Shown in pieces: positions 22,711-34,203 of a stretch of DNA of 64,000 nucleotides. This DNA comes from Salarias fasciatus (lineage: Eukaryota; Chordata; Actinopteri; Blenniiformes; Blenniidae). Location: contig NC_043763.1 of NCBI RefSeq assembly GCF_902148845.1, positions 16,718,894 to 16,782,893 on the forward strand. The letters are read 5' to 3'. The translations under genes were made by a program, and so were the position numbers. The notes beneath the pieces were generated by a model that searched no databases, was not told where the DNA came from, and worked only from the letters and a program-made list of their open reading frames with translations. Within the stretch, counting starts at the first letter, position 1. Each line of letters starts with the position of its first letter.

Positions 22711-24351
22711 GTGATCATGTTTGTTGCTGAACCGCCACATGCAGTGGGTCATGTTTGGTCACCTGACCAGGTGAGTGTACAGTGCAGCTCTCACTTCCTG
22801 GTACACGGTGAGTCAGGAGCGCACGTGAACCGTCTGACTAATCGATTTATGTCAAGAAACTGGAAATGAATTCACCTGTTATACAGGCAATGATCACTTA
22901 TCATTAGTCTAACATGCACAGGGATTGTAATGGTTCTTTTGCAACTGGTCATTTGAGAGCAATAAAAACTCATTGAGAATTTTTTCTGTTTATTGTTCCC
23001 TCAACAATGAAATGAAGTTTCCACTGGATAACACTGGAGGAATTTTTAAAAAAACAGTCTGCTCCAGAAAAGGGAAGTAGTGTCTGCTGACAGTAATGCC
23101 AATAACTCAGGAAAACAGACTCAGCAAATTTTACCAACATCAACAAAGCCAACACTGATCTCTCTCACGCACACGATCAAAACTGTGTGAAAAGTGAGGT
23201 GCAAAAGAAAGTTAGGTTTGTGCTCATTTTTAAAGCCAGTTTTTAAACTTCAGTGGCAGAACCTAAAAAGCGAGGTTTTGTTGAGTTTCCGCTGAAGCAG
23301 CGTCACATGACTTTTATCTGAATTTGATGGATTCATCCAGTGAATCTCTGGTGTTTCTGCTTGTAAAAGTCAGTACTGACATATTGAACTGCTCCATGTT
23401 TCCCTCAAAACCTGGCTAATGCATTTATAACTCGCACAATCCTGTTCTCAGACATGCAGAAGACGTTATTTTTCACTTATGACGTGAAACTCAGGTCTGG
23501 TGATTTTACAGAAATTTGATCCCACGCAGAGGACAGGATTGTAAAGAAAGGAGTGTCTCCAAGCGCGAAAGCTGATGGTGGAACCAAAAAAGGTTTTGAC
23601 TAATAAATCAGTCTTGCGGAATCGTGACAGAGACAGAGAAGGGTATGTAAACCGAACACCATCGATTCAACCCCACCCTTCACTTCATTCTTCAACGACG
23701 CGCTACACCCTCACTTTGCATCTTGGTGGAGAGGTATTTACAGTGCCGCAGGAATATTAATCTGAACACACCTCTAGGTATTCAAGACTCGACTGTCACA
23801 TACTTTTGTCCACTGTCACCTGGACTTAGCCCCACTGAACACTCACAAGTCAAACATTCCTGACATGACAGGAAGCCCGGAGGAACACATCATGCTGGGC
23901 TAATGTGGGATATCAGGTTTGACCAACCTTGTTGCCACAGCTCCCAATTCTGCTGAAAATACCAAGATGGTATGAAAACTGAGATTCAGAAAATCATGCT
24001 CTTCGTACAGATTTTGCCAACACGCCACCGATCCTATGTATTGTCCTTGGAATTTGTAAGAAAATCCCTCAGCTTACACCCAGGTCTTATCAATCTGTTT
24101 TGTCGTTTGAAATCATAATTTCAAACTAGAATGCATTCACTACTCAGGGTGTGGCAACAGGAAGCCTTTTGTAGTTCTGTGAATGAGACTGAATGCTTTG
24201 TTGCAGACAGATGCAGAATCTACTAGAAAAGAAACGGCAAATAAAAAGAGGAAGCAGGTAAACAGGTGGACAGTGAAAATTCCCCCGGTGCTGCTTCACT
24301 GTTCCCACTTTCTGTCTGAACAAGCTCAGCATGTCGTTTGATGAGTAAACT

Positions 24352-24355
<4 letters not shown>

Positions 24356-24419
<64 letters not shown>
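24356..24419. repeat. (GT)n microsatellite
   Basis: About 32 uninterrupted GT repeats. Confidence 0.95.
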
Positions 24420-24421
<2 letters not shown>

Positions 24422-26506
24422 ATCCCGACTCAGGATGACTCAGTGTGCGCGGCACATGCCTCCTCATGTCCAGAATTCACAGGGATTCCCAACTGAAATG
24501 AGTGTGCGAATGTACGCAAATGTGCACAAATAGCACAGGTGTGGTTGCAGTTCAACACTCATGTGACTTTCTTATCCACCAGAGAAAAACGCCTCCTGAA
24601 ATGTAGCAGTTAGAGAACACTCCCTTTGATTTGCTGCAGACATGAAGTGACTGGTTGCTCTGATGTACAGAAGACCAGAAGATAGCTTTGCTTCTTTATT
24701 ACTCACTCAATTCGAAAACTGACTCAAGCATATGTGCATACATGTATTTATGTGTGCATCAACACACATAATATTAAGATATTATGTGATAGCAGCTGAG
24801 CAATTATGAATATTCAACTTCTTTCATAGTTTTGAATCAGAAATTAAATTATTTTCTATATAAAAAAAAGATGTGCAACCCAGGGTGGGTGTTACATAAC
24901 ATATGATGAAGCTCCACCTCTCCATATCAGTGAATACTGGAGGCTGGGAGCAGTGGCGGTCACTCCTGTTTCACTTCACTGCCTCCACTCCTCTGTTATG
25001 TGTCCTGTATATTCACGGTAACCAAGGCGAACCCTGAGCTGAGACATGACAATGCCAAGAATTATACCTAATAATTATCCGCCTGTTTGCTTTTACATAA
25101 TTCATTCTGCTGCATTTGTCTCCAGAATACTCACAGGGCACACATTACTCACCACTATCATTGCAATTCAGTAAATGCCATGGCCGGGTAATCGAGGGAA
25201 TGCTGATGACTCATACGAAGCCTGGAGAAAATACTCGAAGAAAGGAAGTTGAATTTCATTGTGCAATTGTGAAAACAAATTCCCTTAAAAAAAATAAAAT
25301 CGTGTTTGCTTATTTTGTGCTTTCACCCTTATTTTTGTTGACATTCTTGGTCTTTTCAATAATGTATTCTTTGTGTCTTTTGAAATAATTTATTATCACA
25401 CTTTAGTTTTTTCGTGTCTTATAATATTATCAGTTTTATGAGGGTTTTGTGTGGTTTTGACCAATTTACATGTCATCTCACATGATGATCATTTTTTGCA
25501 GATGGTTGCCTTCTATTTGTTATAATGTTTCTTTTTCTTATTTTTCATTTGTTATGTTTTTTTTGTAGTTTCGATATGTTTTTCTTTTTGGGGGCTTGTT
25601 GTTATCTGACTCTTTCAACACTGATTAAACCCATTCCTTTAGCTTAACAGTAACGATCTCTGTTTAGAAAAGCAGACAAAATGCTGTAAAATCACAATTA
25701 GCATTTTACTTTGAGCAATGAACCCTTTGTGTCCTTTCAGATGGACTGCAGCCACTTCCCTCAGTGTTTTTCCTTGATTCATCTGCATTATTCTGGCTCC
25801 AACACAAAGCTGTTTTTCACCCTGCCTTTAGACTGAGCAGTTTGCATTTGTAATAAGCTTAGCAGTCCAGCTCCTCTGTTAATCATTTATACAATGTATG
25901 AAACATGCTGCATGGGTGTGCATTTGAAGAGGCTGCCCTTATGTGAAGCGTGAGCTTCCTGATATGACTAGTCACACACAAAGACATACAGAACAATGTG
26001 AAGTAAAACAAGCCTGGAGTTTCCCTCAAGCCTCCAGAACATCAAGTCTGTCTATGTGGTTTTTAAAGGAACAAGTTTCACCCATGACCCTGGCCGGATC
26101 TACTTGAAGTACTTGTATTTTATCTGTGAAAAAAAAAAAATCTGCACGAGGTTAAATCACATGAGCAATTAATAACTCGAGTTGTTATATTCAGTCCATA
26201 AATTCTTCCATACTTTGACTTTTGTGCAGGAAAGTTTATACTTACTTGTTTAGTCTGTTTTAAACATTGTTATTGTGATTCAAAGTACCTCTGTCAATCT
26301 GCAATAGACAGCTACTGTGTACTGCACAAACAAAATACGTACACATATGTGCATACACATGAAACATATAATCATATGTTCTTATGTGTTTAGAACAATG
26401 CATTCCAAAACAAGTTAATGTTTTTGCATGCATCAGTTATTTATATAAAAAAATCAAATGCCAAAAGGTATACAAAAAAAAAAAAAAGTGTGTGATCAAT
26501 TTTTTG

Positions 26507-26700
26507 GGGGTGCACGGTGTAGTAGTGGTAAATACTGTTGCCTGACAGCAGAAGTGTCCTCAGTTGAAGTGCGGCCTTGGGGGCCCTCCTGTGCATGACT
26601 TTGCTTCAACAGACCAAAAACACACGTGGGTGTAAAATTGTTCGGATATGATGGATGACCAATCTGTCCAGGACGTACCCTAGCTTTCCTAAAATACAAA
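26507..26700 (+). repeat. Degraded copy of a widespread fish interspersed repeat
   Basis: CACGGTGTAGTAGTGGTAAA, TGTTGCCTGACAGCAGAAG and, further on, CTGTCCAGGACGTACCCTAG correspond in order to the family's 'cggtggtgcagtggttagc', 'tgttgcctcacagcaagaag' and 'ctgtccagggtgtaccccgc' segments (family knowledge). Other copies in the window lie near 39925 (+), 54585 (-) and possibly 55990 (+). No coding capacity. Confidence 0.6.
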
Positions 26701-28430
26701 AAGAGTTCCCACATGTTCTGTTCCAACACCAAGACTGCTGAAGAACACACACATGCGCACGCACACACCTACCATCCTGCAGCTGTGGGTTTACACGGGC
26801 CATACAGAGCTGCAGTTCTCATGTTTTTCTGTATTTCCTGACCTCCTCTTGTACATTGGTAAATCTATTGAGATGGATGTTTACCCCTCCATCCACGACA
26901 GCTGTAAACCACAACAGGCATGCGAAGTCTGCGTTTATTTTTTACTCTAGGAGGGAAATAAAATCTGCCTGAGCTATCAGGTTGTGCATCACAACATTTC
27001 AGAGATGAGCCATTTTTCCTTGTCAGTCCACTACTGATATATTTACATAACAGGTTAGTCTATTATAAACTACTGGCTGCTCTTTTAGATGAATTAAACT
27101 CTGAGATTTCTTTTACACAAATATCTGCTTTGTTCTATATTTCATAGTAAATAACTAACTGCTGTGTATGTTAGTTTAGGATGCTCTCCGAAGGTTTTCC
27201 ATTAAGCATGTATTTCATTCGCCACATGCTTTCAAACAAAACAAGCAGACAAAGGATCAGCCTTACCTGTAATTTGTTCACAAATGTTAAACTGGAACCT
27301 TTGTTTTGTTTGTTTAGGCTACTGTTTTATTGGTTACATTAACACTCTGGAAAAAAGTTGAGAGATACAAAGACGGGTTTCCTGAAACAGAAGTGTTATT
27401 CTGCATTTTATTAGATTCTTATTAAGTAAGATTATCTCCTGTTGGGCTGTACCTGTATTCTCAAGGTGAGGGGTTGCCAGATTTTATTCAGTCGTTGGAG
27501 TCTATCTCTTAGGAAGCATCAAGTTCTTTCTAAATGGAGAGTATTAGTTATGCCCTCTAACTACATCCTCAATGATGACACACTTGTACTCTTTCATACT
27601 GTGGGAATCAGTTTTTTGCTATTGTGAGACAATAAGAGATAAAATACGGTTGCACTTTGCTTAATTTCCTGAAGGTTTCTCTGCTCCATGGCCTCAGACA
27701 AGAGTAAATCCTCAGGCGCATTGTGTAACTATGCATGGTATTGCAACAGGGCTTTTGCAGATGCTTCTGGATAAATATTGTGTAATTTTCTTTCTGGAAA
27801 GTGAAGCATTTGTATAATTTTAATTAGAACTAGACAATGTCTTGCATTGTGTGAACAGGTAAAAATATTCTCAAGGGCTCTGTCCCACAGACCATCTGTG
27901 ATCAATTCACCAAATTCTTTCTCCTTTTTGCGTCTATGTGTGTGAGCAGGAGGGGAACGCTTTGAATACACTTTACATCACTGAAATGTCTCGATGCGTT
28001 GCCAAATTTATATTTTTCAACTCAAATTGTGGTCACTTGAATATAGAGTAAATTGAAAAATATATCACTTTATCTCACATTTCTTTGGATCTGTATGTAC
28101 GTGGTTGCTCACGTTCACTTGTGATTGCTTCCTCTTCCAGGCTGAAGCATTGTTTGTGTCACTTTCAGGTCATTCTGTTACAGCAGGGTTTATTTTGTTT
28201 CTATCTTGGGCTGTGTACAATTTGTGGGCCTCATGCAGAGACGCCGTGTTTATATGGGCTGGGCCCCTCTGCTTGTTTGCACCTATTAGTGAGTTATTTA
28301 AAAACAAATAAAAAAAAGAATGATTACTGCATGTTGAGCAACTGTTGCATTGTGTAAAGGTTGCACTGAATGTGCAGAAGATGTAACCCGGCCTGCAACC
28401 TTAAATTGCCCTCTCGGTGACAAACTGAGG

Positions 28431-28628
28431 AGCGTATTTATATGTGTCTGAACAGAAATCCCCTCTTGGAGCCAGCGATCTGCACGCTGTGTTATTCTAA
28501 GTGACAGTTGTGGAAATCCCCCACCTAGCTCTAAGCTCCGCCCCTCCGGAGCGCCTTTACAGACCGCTGCTCTCAGCTCCGTCTGGATACAACCGAGCGC
28601 ACCTCATCTCCGAGCACCGGGACTCCTC
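28431..28628 (+). promoter_or_regulatory. nfkbia: nfkbia promoter with kappaB-like sites
   Basis: GGAAATCCCC at 28512-28521 is the reverse complement of GGGGATTTCC, a strong NF-kappaB site. AGAAATCCCC at 28454-28463 is a near-match. Both lie within 180 bases of the start codon. No TATA box is evident and the region grades into a CpG-rich stretch that continues into intron 1 (about 28530-29300). kappaB sites upstream of NFKBIA mediate its feedback induction by NF-kappaB in mammals (established knowledge), so the same control is inferred here. Confidence 0.6.
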
Positions 28629-31600
28629 ATGGACCTGCACCGGACCAGTATATTAAACCAAATGGATTACGGCCGGGAGGCTAATAAAGACGGGAAGGCG
28701 GTCCAGCCGACGGACGAGCGGCTGGACAGCGGTTTGGACTCGCTCAAGGAGGAGGAGTACCAGGCTGTGGCCGCCGAGATCCTCCGGCTCCAGCTGGAGA
28801 GCGAGCCGCCGCGGCGCACACAAGCCGGGGCCGCGGCCGGGGAGCTGCACGACTGGCAGACCCAGACCACGGAGGAGGGAGACACGTAAGTTCGAGCAAG
28901 GAGTGCCGCGGTTCTCGTGGGGGGTGCAGACGTGCTGGCGGTGCGGGTCGAGCAGGGCCCCCAGCTCGGCTCTCCGGGGGTAATTTGACGCCTTTTCCTG
29001 TGGGGAATGTCTTCCTGGAGCCCGGCGGTACAATGCTCAAGGCCCGGGCCTCGCTCCGGTTTAAAGCCCCCCTCCCCCGGTTCATTAGAGTGTTCGCAGC
29101 CCCTTGCTGAGCCGTCCGGGGTGATACCGGGCCCGGCTGTGGTCGAACCCGGCTTTGTCGGACGTAAACAAAAGGCCATTATCAGCGGAGGATCTATTAT
29201 GGCCGCGGGTCAGATCGGGAAAGTCCCGGGCGCGCCGCCAACATATCCCAGCGAAGCGCGTTCCCGTGAAGCGAAAAGGAACGGGGGAGAAAAAAAAACC
29301 TCGGGAAAAAAGTACATTGGAGTCAACAAATGTAACTTTGCAAAGCATGTGTGTGAGGTTCAGTGGCGCATCCTGTTACAACACGAAATGGAAAAACCTA
29401 TAAACGACGCCAATAGGTTCATTTTTCCTAATTCCAACATTGTTCCTCCGCAAAGAAATGTAGTTCCCAGTTTGTTAGTTCGCACAGCTCAAAATATCCT
29501 TTCAAGTTTAACACCCTATCGTGAACTTGATTATCATAGCTATTTATATTAGTGGCAGGTGCGGTGGTTACAAAAAAAAAAAAAAAAACTAAAAGCACAC
29601 AAAAAACTCAATTATATTTGTTTTTTGGGGGAGGGGGATACCAGCTGGGAAATTCCCATTTCCCACTCTGGAACTTTCAGGCTAAAGTGAACAAATGTGT
29701 TCATCAAACATCTGCAAATAAAGGACAAACAGCATATAAGGTTACAGGTGAAGTCAGTATCTTTCATACAGTTTAATAGTGCTGCTGCTGTTTTTGTTAT
29801 GAATATACTTTTTTTTTTTATGGAAAGACACACATGCTCTCACATTAGTTGATATTACAATGAAACTTACCAAGTGGGAAATTCCAGGTTTAAAAGCATT
29901 GAGATGTATTTTTCCCTCAGGAATGTTGAAGCTTTAACACTTCACAGATAACCTTAAACTGACCATACAAATGTCTAAAATTTAAACCAGTTTTAAAACC
30001 ATTCGATCTGTGTTTTTGTAATAATTACTCCAAAAAACAAATAACAGTAAAGTAATTTTAATGGACATTGTACTCTTTGTATTTTACGCTTCAGCAATGT
30101 TTTGGTGTCATGCTTTAAGTACTATGTGGAATGATAGCTGGAAATACCCACGTCTGAATTCCTCCATTGGTGGCTATTGTTCCTGTCATAATCACTGTGA
30201 TTATCTTCACTCATCAGTTGACCTCATTTGCACAAACTTGGCTTTAATTATTATGACCTGAAGGTTGGGATTTCCTGATGCAGATGAGTGAAGAATGAAA
30301 TCATTTTAGTCTTCCTGAAAAAAAAGAGCAGGAATGCTTACAGCCAGCCACTAGCTGTTGGGCTTTAGCGGATGAAGTACATCCCCAGTCTTTTGAAAAG
30401 CTTCCAGAACCAGCTGTTACACTTTTCAGTTATTTGCAGCGGTGTGATGTCATTTGAAACATATTTAAAGTTTTTCATTATGGCTGTGTAGTAAAAGGTT
30501 TTCTGGCTGCTCTCTCGACAGTTTGCTTCACTTGGCCATCATCCATGAGGCGAAGGACTACATCAAACAAATGATCGAGCTGTCTAGGAACACAGACTTC
30601 CTCAACACACAGAACGACCTGAGACAGGTATGCAAATTCTCTCTTTGTTTGCCTCAATCTGTCAGTGTCCCCTCCTTTTTTTTTTTTAAAAATCCAGTTT
30701 GCTCTGGGGTTTTTTTTAACTATCTTCTCTCCCTCTCCCAGACTCCTTTGCATTTAGCCGTGATCACGAACCAGCCGGACGTGTGTCACTGTCTCCTGGC
30801 GTCTGGCTGCGACCCCACGCTGGTGGACAACAGCGGGGACACGCCTCTGCACATCGCCTGTCGCCACGGGAACCTGCGCTGCTTCAGCGTCCTCACACAG
30901 AGCTGCCGGCCGGAGCATCTACACACGGCGATGGCGGCGTGCAACTACAACGGTAACTTCAATGAGGCCGCTCGTCTGCTGTGGGCGATTTAAAAAAAGA
31001 AAACAACAAAAAAAAAAAAAACGCTGCGTTTTTGTAAGATTAGGCAACTTGAAGGATTAATTGGTCGGAGTTGTTGAGGGTATTTTCCAGACGCGACACT
31101 GAATGACCCACTGTTGCTTTTTAACTACTGTTTAGAAAGAGGGATTTGAGTCGCTCATTATCCTCCAGTCCTGTAAAGAGAAAGGAAACATTTCAGTAAG
31201 CGAGGGGAAATACCCTGCTTTTGCGCTCGCAGTCTGGCTGAAACCCACGTATTACACAGCACTTAATGTTAGATACAAAGGCCTCAAATAGAAGGGATCG
31301 TCTCCTCTACTTTTAGACTTGTGTATAAACATGTTTATCCTAACAGGCGATGACTGCAGATAAAATGAAGTAATTGTGTCTTTCTTTTTTTAAGGCAATC
31401 TCGGGGAAGTTAGGTTGTTTTTCTAAATTTTAGTAAATATTTCAGTTGGATGCGGGATTATGAACATCTTGGAATTCAGGATGAGTCATCAGATATGGGA
31501 AAGTTTTACAAAAATTACAAAAATTGGGAAAATCTTTGTTGTTTATTGAGGCTTTTTTCCCATCAGTTTTTTTGATCATTTTGGGTAACATTTTTTTCCA

Positions 31601-32181
31601 CCTCTGTTTAGGTCAAAACTGCCTCCATCTGGCATCAGTTCATGGTTTCCTCTCACTGGTGGAGAAAATGGTGGATCTAGGAGCGGACATCAATGCGAAG
31701 GTAAAAACCACAAGCTTTTCTTATTGTGGCATCCTGGTTAAAAAAAACAAGACCTCCGTGTTTTTAACCCTCTCTCCCCCATCCGTGTCCGTCCAGGAGC
31801 AGCATAACGGCCGCGGCGCTCTTCATCTGGCGGTGGACCAGCAGAACCTCTCCCTGGTCAAGCTGCTGCTGCATAAAGGAGCGGACCCCAATCTCCTGAC
31901 GTCCGGGGGCCACACCCCCTACCATCTCACCTACGGCTTCGACAGCAGCAGCATCAGGGAGGCGCTGCACTCCGTCACCCGCCCCGAGCTGCGCGAGCTG
32001 CCCGACAGCGAGTCGGACGACAGCGAAGAGGAGGAGGAGGAGGAGCAGGCGTCCGACGAGGAGGTGCGTCAGGGAGCAGCAGTGCAACTCGGCTAAATGA
32101 GAGACTTCCTGGCCGTTGTCTAACTTCTGATCTGTTTGTCCGCAGGTGGGTTACGATGACATTCAGTGGAACGGTCATTAG
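28629..32181 (+). CDS. nfkbia: NF-kappaB inhibitor alpha (IkappaB-alpha)
   Basis: This protein holds NF-kappaB dimers in the cytoplasm and masks their nuclear localisation signal until IKK phosphorylation triggers its degradation (family knowledge). Six coding exons, all GT-AG: 28629-28885, 30522-30627, 30742-30952, 31612-31700, 31797-32063, 32146-32181, joining in frame to 321 aa. The N terminus has the phosphodegron DSGLDS with Ser34 and Ser38, matching human Ser32/Ser36. Ankyrin repeats run from about 86 to 280 (LLHLAIIHEAKDY, TPLHLAVITNQPD, TPLHIACRHGN, CLHLASVHGF, ALHLAVDQQN). An acidic PEST-like tail (SESDDSEEEEEEEQASDEE) follows, and the protein ends DDIQWNGH, unlike mammals. Human IkappaB-alpha has 317 aa. 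The start is the first ATG with a fitting degron distance. Convergent with prorp. Teleosts can hold two copies; which one this is cannot be told. Confidence 0.95.
28886..30521 (+). other. nfkbia: nfkbia intron 1
   Basis: The first part is CpG-rich and continuous with the promoter; the rest is AT-rich. A 181-codon open frame (29007-29552) runs through it but matches nothing I recognise and crosses the composition change, so it is treated as chance. An A run lies at 29572-29588. No other feature seen. Confidence 0.7.
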
Positions 32182-33020
32182 CGCGGAGCCCCGGAAGAAT
32201 GACGATGAAGGACAAATCGGCCCGGCACGCTCCTGGCCCGCCGGGCGGGCGGATGAGGCAGCGAGGGTGTGACTCCTGCCGCGACGAGGCAGGCAGGCGA
32301 GCGGGCGGCTGCGACGAAGAAACAGACTGACGGCCCGGAGGGCAACGGCTCGATGACACACGGCGCCATGTCTGTGTTTGAGGATCGCTTGTATTCTGTA
32401 GACCCTGCTACTCATTGTCATAGAAAATGCTCCATTGTATGATATTGTAAATGCTGTGTATACAAAAGATGTATTTTTTATGGAAGCTGTGAATGTGTAC
32501 AGTTGAGCAGGTTGTATATGTTAGACAGCTAACAGTTCCAGCACACTCCAGTTAAATTAAAACACTCATATTTAACGGCGATTACTGATCTTTGTGTGAA
32601 TGTTTTGGGGGGTGAATTCGATGGCAACCCAAGAAGAATGCTTACACAGGAATACGTGTACATGTATAGATGCCACAGCGTTGAAAATACAGCAGTGTGA
32701 AAATGTGACTGAGCCCAAGATGATAGGAGCAGCTCCTGATAATATCAAGAAATCACTGAAAACACATGTCAAACATCGAACAACAGGGAGTCTTGTCAGA
32801 CTGAATTAGTGTGTCTCTACCGCTCTTGTTGGCTTCAGTGCAAAAACAAAAGGAGCAGCAGAATCTGTAAAGGAAACTGGCAAGCCTAGAAGTTCATGGC
32901 GACAATGAGAGTCTGTCGAGACTTCAAGAAACACAAAGGAAACATTCCTTAAATATTACTGTACCTTTTGAAGATATTTGTATAAAGAGATAACTCATTA
33001 AGTCAACAATAAAGCAAGAT
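32182..33020 (+). other. nfkbia: nfkbia 3' UTR and end signals
   Basis: After TAG at 32179-32181 there is an ATTAAA at 32556-32561 and an AATAAA at 33008-33013. Either could end the transcript. The GC-rich start (32182-32350) changes to an AT-rich stretch with TGTATA elements (about 32455-32522). No coding signal. Confidence 0.5.
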
Positions 33021-34052
33021 CTTTCAACAGCTATGATTCAGTATCAGACATGTCACGCATGGATCATAAAAATAATAGATTTTTTTTAAAAAAACTTTGG
33101 CAAAACACCAGTTGTGCGGAGTGTCGCAGAGCTTTTAAATGTAATGATCCAGAGTCTGGTCAAATGCCAAGGTTCCTTCAGCTGTGTGTGTGTGTGTGTT
33201 TGTGTGAAATGAGACTGTTGAATGAAGAGGGTCAGGAAATTCCCAGGAAGGGGGAGCCTCAGCTGTTTGCAGCATTCCTGCTCCTCCCCCCAAAGAAGGG
33301 AATCTTTGCTGAATAACTCAAGACAAGCAATGTGGGGGGAGAAAGAAAAAAACTACAAATTCAGCATCATTCAAATAATAATGACTCTCAAAAATGTGAA
33401 CGCTGAATTGGTGTTTTAACAAAGTCCTTATTTGGTGAGAAGTTCACATCAGTGTTTTGTGCAGTTCATGCGTGGTGGCAGCAGCCCTGGGTAAACATGG
33501 TGACTGCAGAAGTCGTCCAACTCCAGGTTCAAGACGTGCCGTGCTGCGCTGGTAGCTTCCCCACACCTCTCATCGTCTGCTCAGCTCACACTCATCGGCC
33601 TGAAGCTGTGGAGCTGAGCTGTGTGACACGCCAGCCAGTCTGGAGCCGCTTGTGTGACATGTGAGGGACTGATGAGAGTGACTTTCCAGGGCCGATGGGC
33701 AGCCGGCTGCAGTCGGGACATCTGGGTGGGGACAGGAGAGGACGCCGGAGGGACGGGATCAACGGCTGGTGTGTCAGTGCTTCCAGTCGGCTGCGACAAT
33801 GTCCACAGTCTCTCCATATTTTAAATCAGTGCTCACAAAAACGTGTAAATCTGCCGCCGCTTGGCTTCACCGCAACGTCTCATCAAATCAAAGACTGGAG
33901 AGGGAGTGCCGGGCCTTTCTTGGAGGCAGTGAAGGCAGGTCCAGGGAGAAAACACTAAGAACCAACATTTGAAATAACTGTGTAAACACAACTGCAGCTC
34001 GTTCTTTATCTTCATCCTCGCTCAGCCTTCACTGTGAGCAGACCCACAGTCC
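33021..34052. other. Spacer between nfkbia and the psma6 relic
   Basis: Contains a short (GT)n at about 33185-33200 and a GC-richer patch (33440-33800) with short open frames on both strands but no recognised domain or convincing splice pair. Nothing else seen. Confidence 0.5.
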
Positions 34053-34110
34053 TCACTCCCTCTCAGACAGAGCAGCCAGATGAATGTCGATCTCCGACTC
34101 TGACAGAATT
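34053..34110 (-). pseudogene. psma6: Isolated last-exon relic of proteasome subunit alpha type 6
   Basis: On the minus strand an acceptor TGTTTCAG is followed by a frame reading RILSESEIDIHLAALSERE and stop TGA (34055-34053). The C terminus of PSMA6, a 20S core alpha-ring subunit, reads RILTEAEIDAHLVALAERD (established knowledge): about 13 of 19 residues agree. The phase also agrees, since Arg needs two bases from the previous exon. Position and strand, between nfkbia and prorp, are where PSMA6 lies in human. No other psma6 exon is found between here and prorp at 36055, and PSMA6 is normally extremely conserved, so this is read as a leftover of a deleted gene, perhaps the copy lost after the teleost genome duplication. 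An assembly gap is the alternative. Confidence 0.6.
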
Positions 34111-34132
34111 CTGAAACACAAACAGCAATTTT

Positions 34133-34203
34133 AAATGGTTACACTCATTTTTTTCAGGATCTCAACGTACGTTCAGACCCTGAAAAAATGAGTGTAACCA
34201 TTT
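34133..34203. repeat. 71-bp inverted repeat (hairpin)
   Basis: AAATGGTTACACTCATTTTT (from 34133) pairs with the reverse complement of the segment ending AATGAGTGTAACCATTT at 34203. The arms are about 25 bases with one base of slippage in the T/A run; the loop contains the palindrome AACGTACGTT. It could be a tiny MITE. It lies just upstream, in transcription sense, of the psma6 relic. Confidence 0.7.

Larger units (their letters stand above)
19371..28430. other. Intergenic interval between insm2 and nfkbia
   Basis: About 9 kb without a recognisable exon on either strand. It contains long (GT)n tracts, a terminal-inverted-repeat element (21553-21827), a hAT-type fragment (20139-20172), a degraded dispersed repeat (26507-26700) and two CTCF-like motifs (22483-22497, 22692-22710). 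A near-palindrome GTTTCTCCCGGGGGAGAAAC lies near 20312. Two quieter blocks (about 24930-25135 and 25740-25980) are non-repetitive with TAATTA or TTTGCAT cores and could be regulatory. Short open frames here look random. Confidence 0.6.

Noticed and set aside
28105-28311. Hydrophobic 68-codon frame upstream of nfkbia
   Set aside because: Overlaps another open frame in a different phase, has no homology I know, and sits in AT-rich intergenic sequence.
29007-29552. 181-codon open frame in nfkbia intron 1
   Set aside because: Crosses from CpG-island to AT-rich sequence, has no recognised domain, and its first part is an ordinary GC-rich chance frame.
33440-33820. Possible extra gene between nfkbia and the psma6 relic
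   Set aside because: GC-richer with frames on both strands, but no consistent splice sites or recognisable protein.
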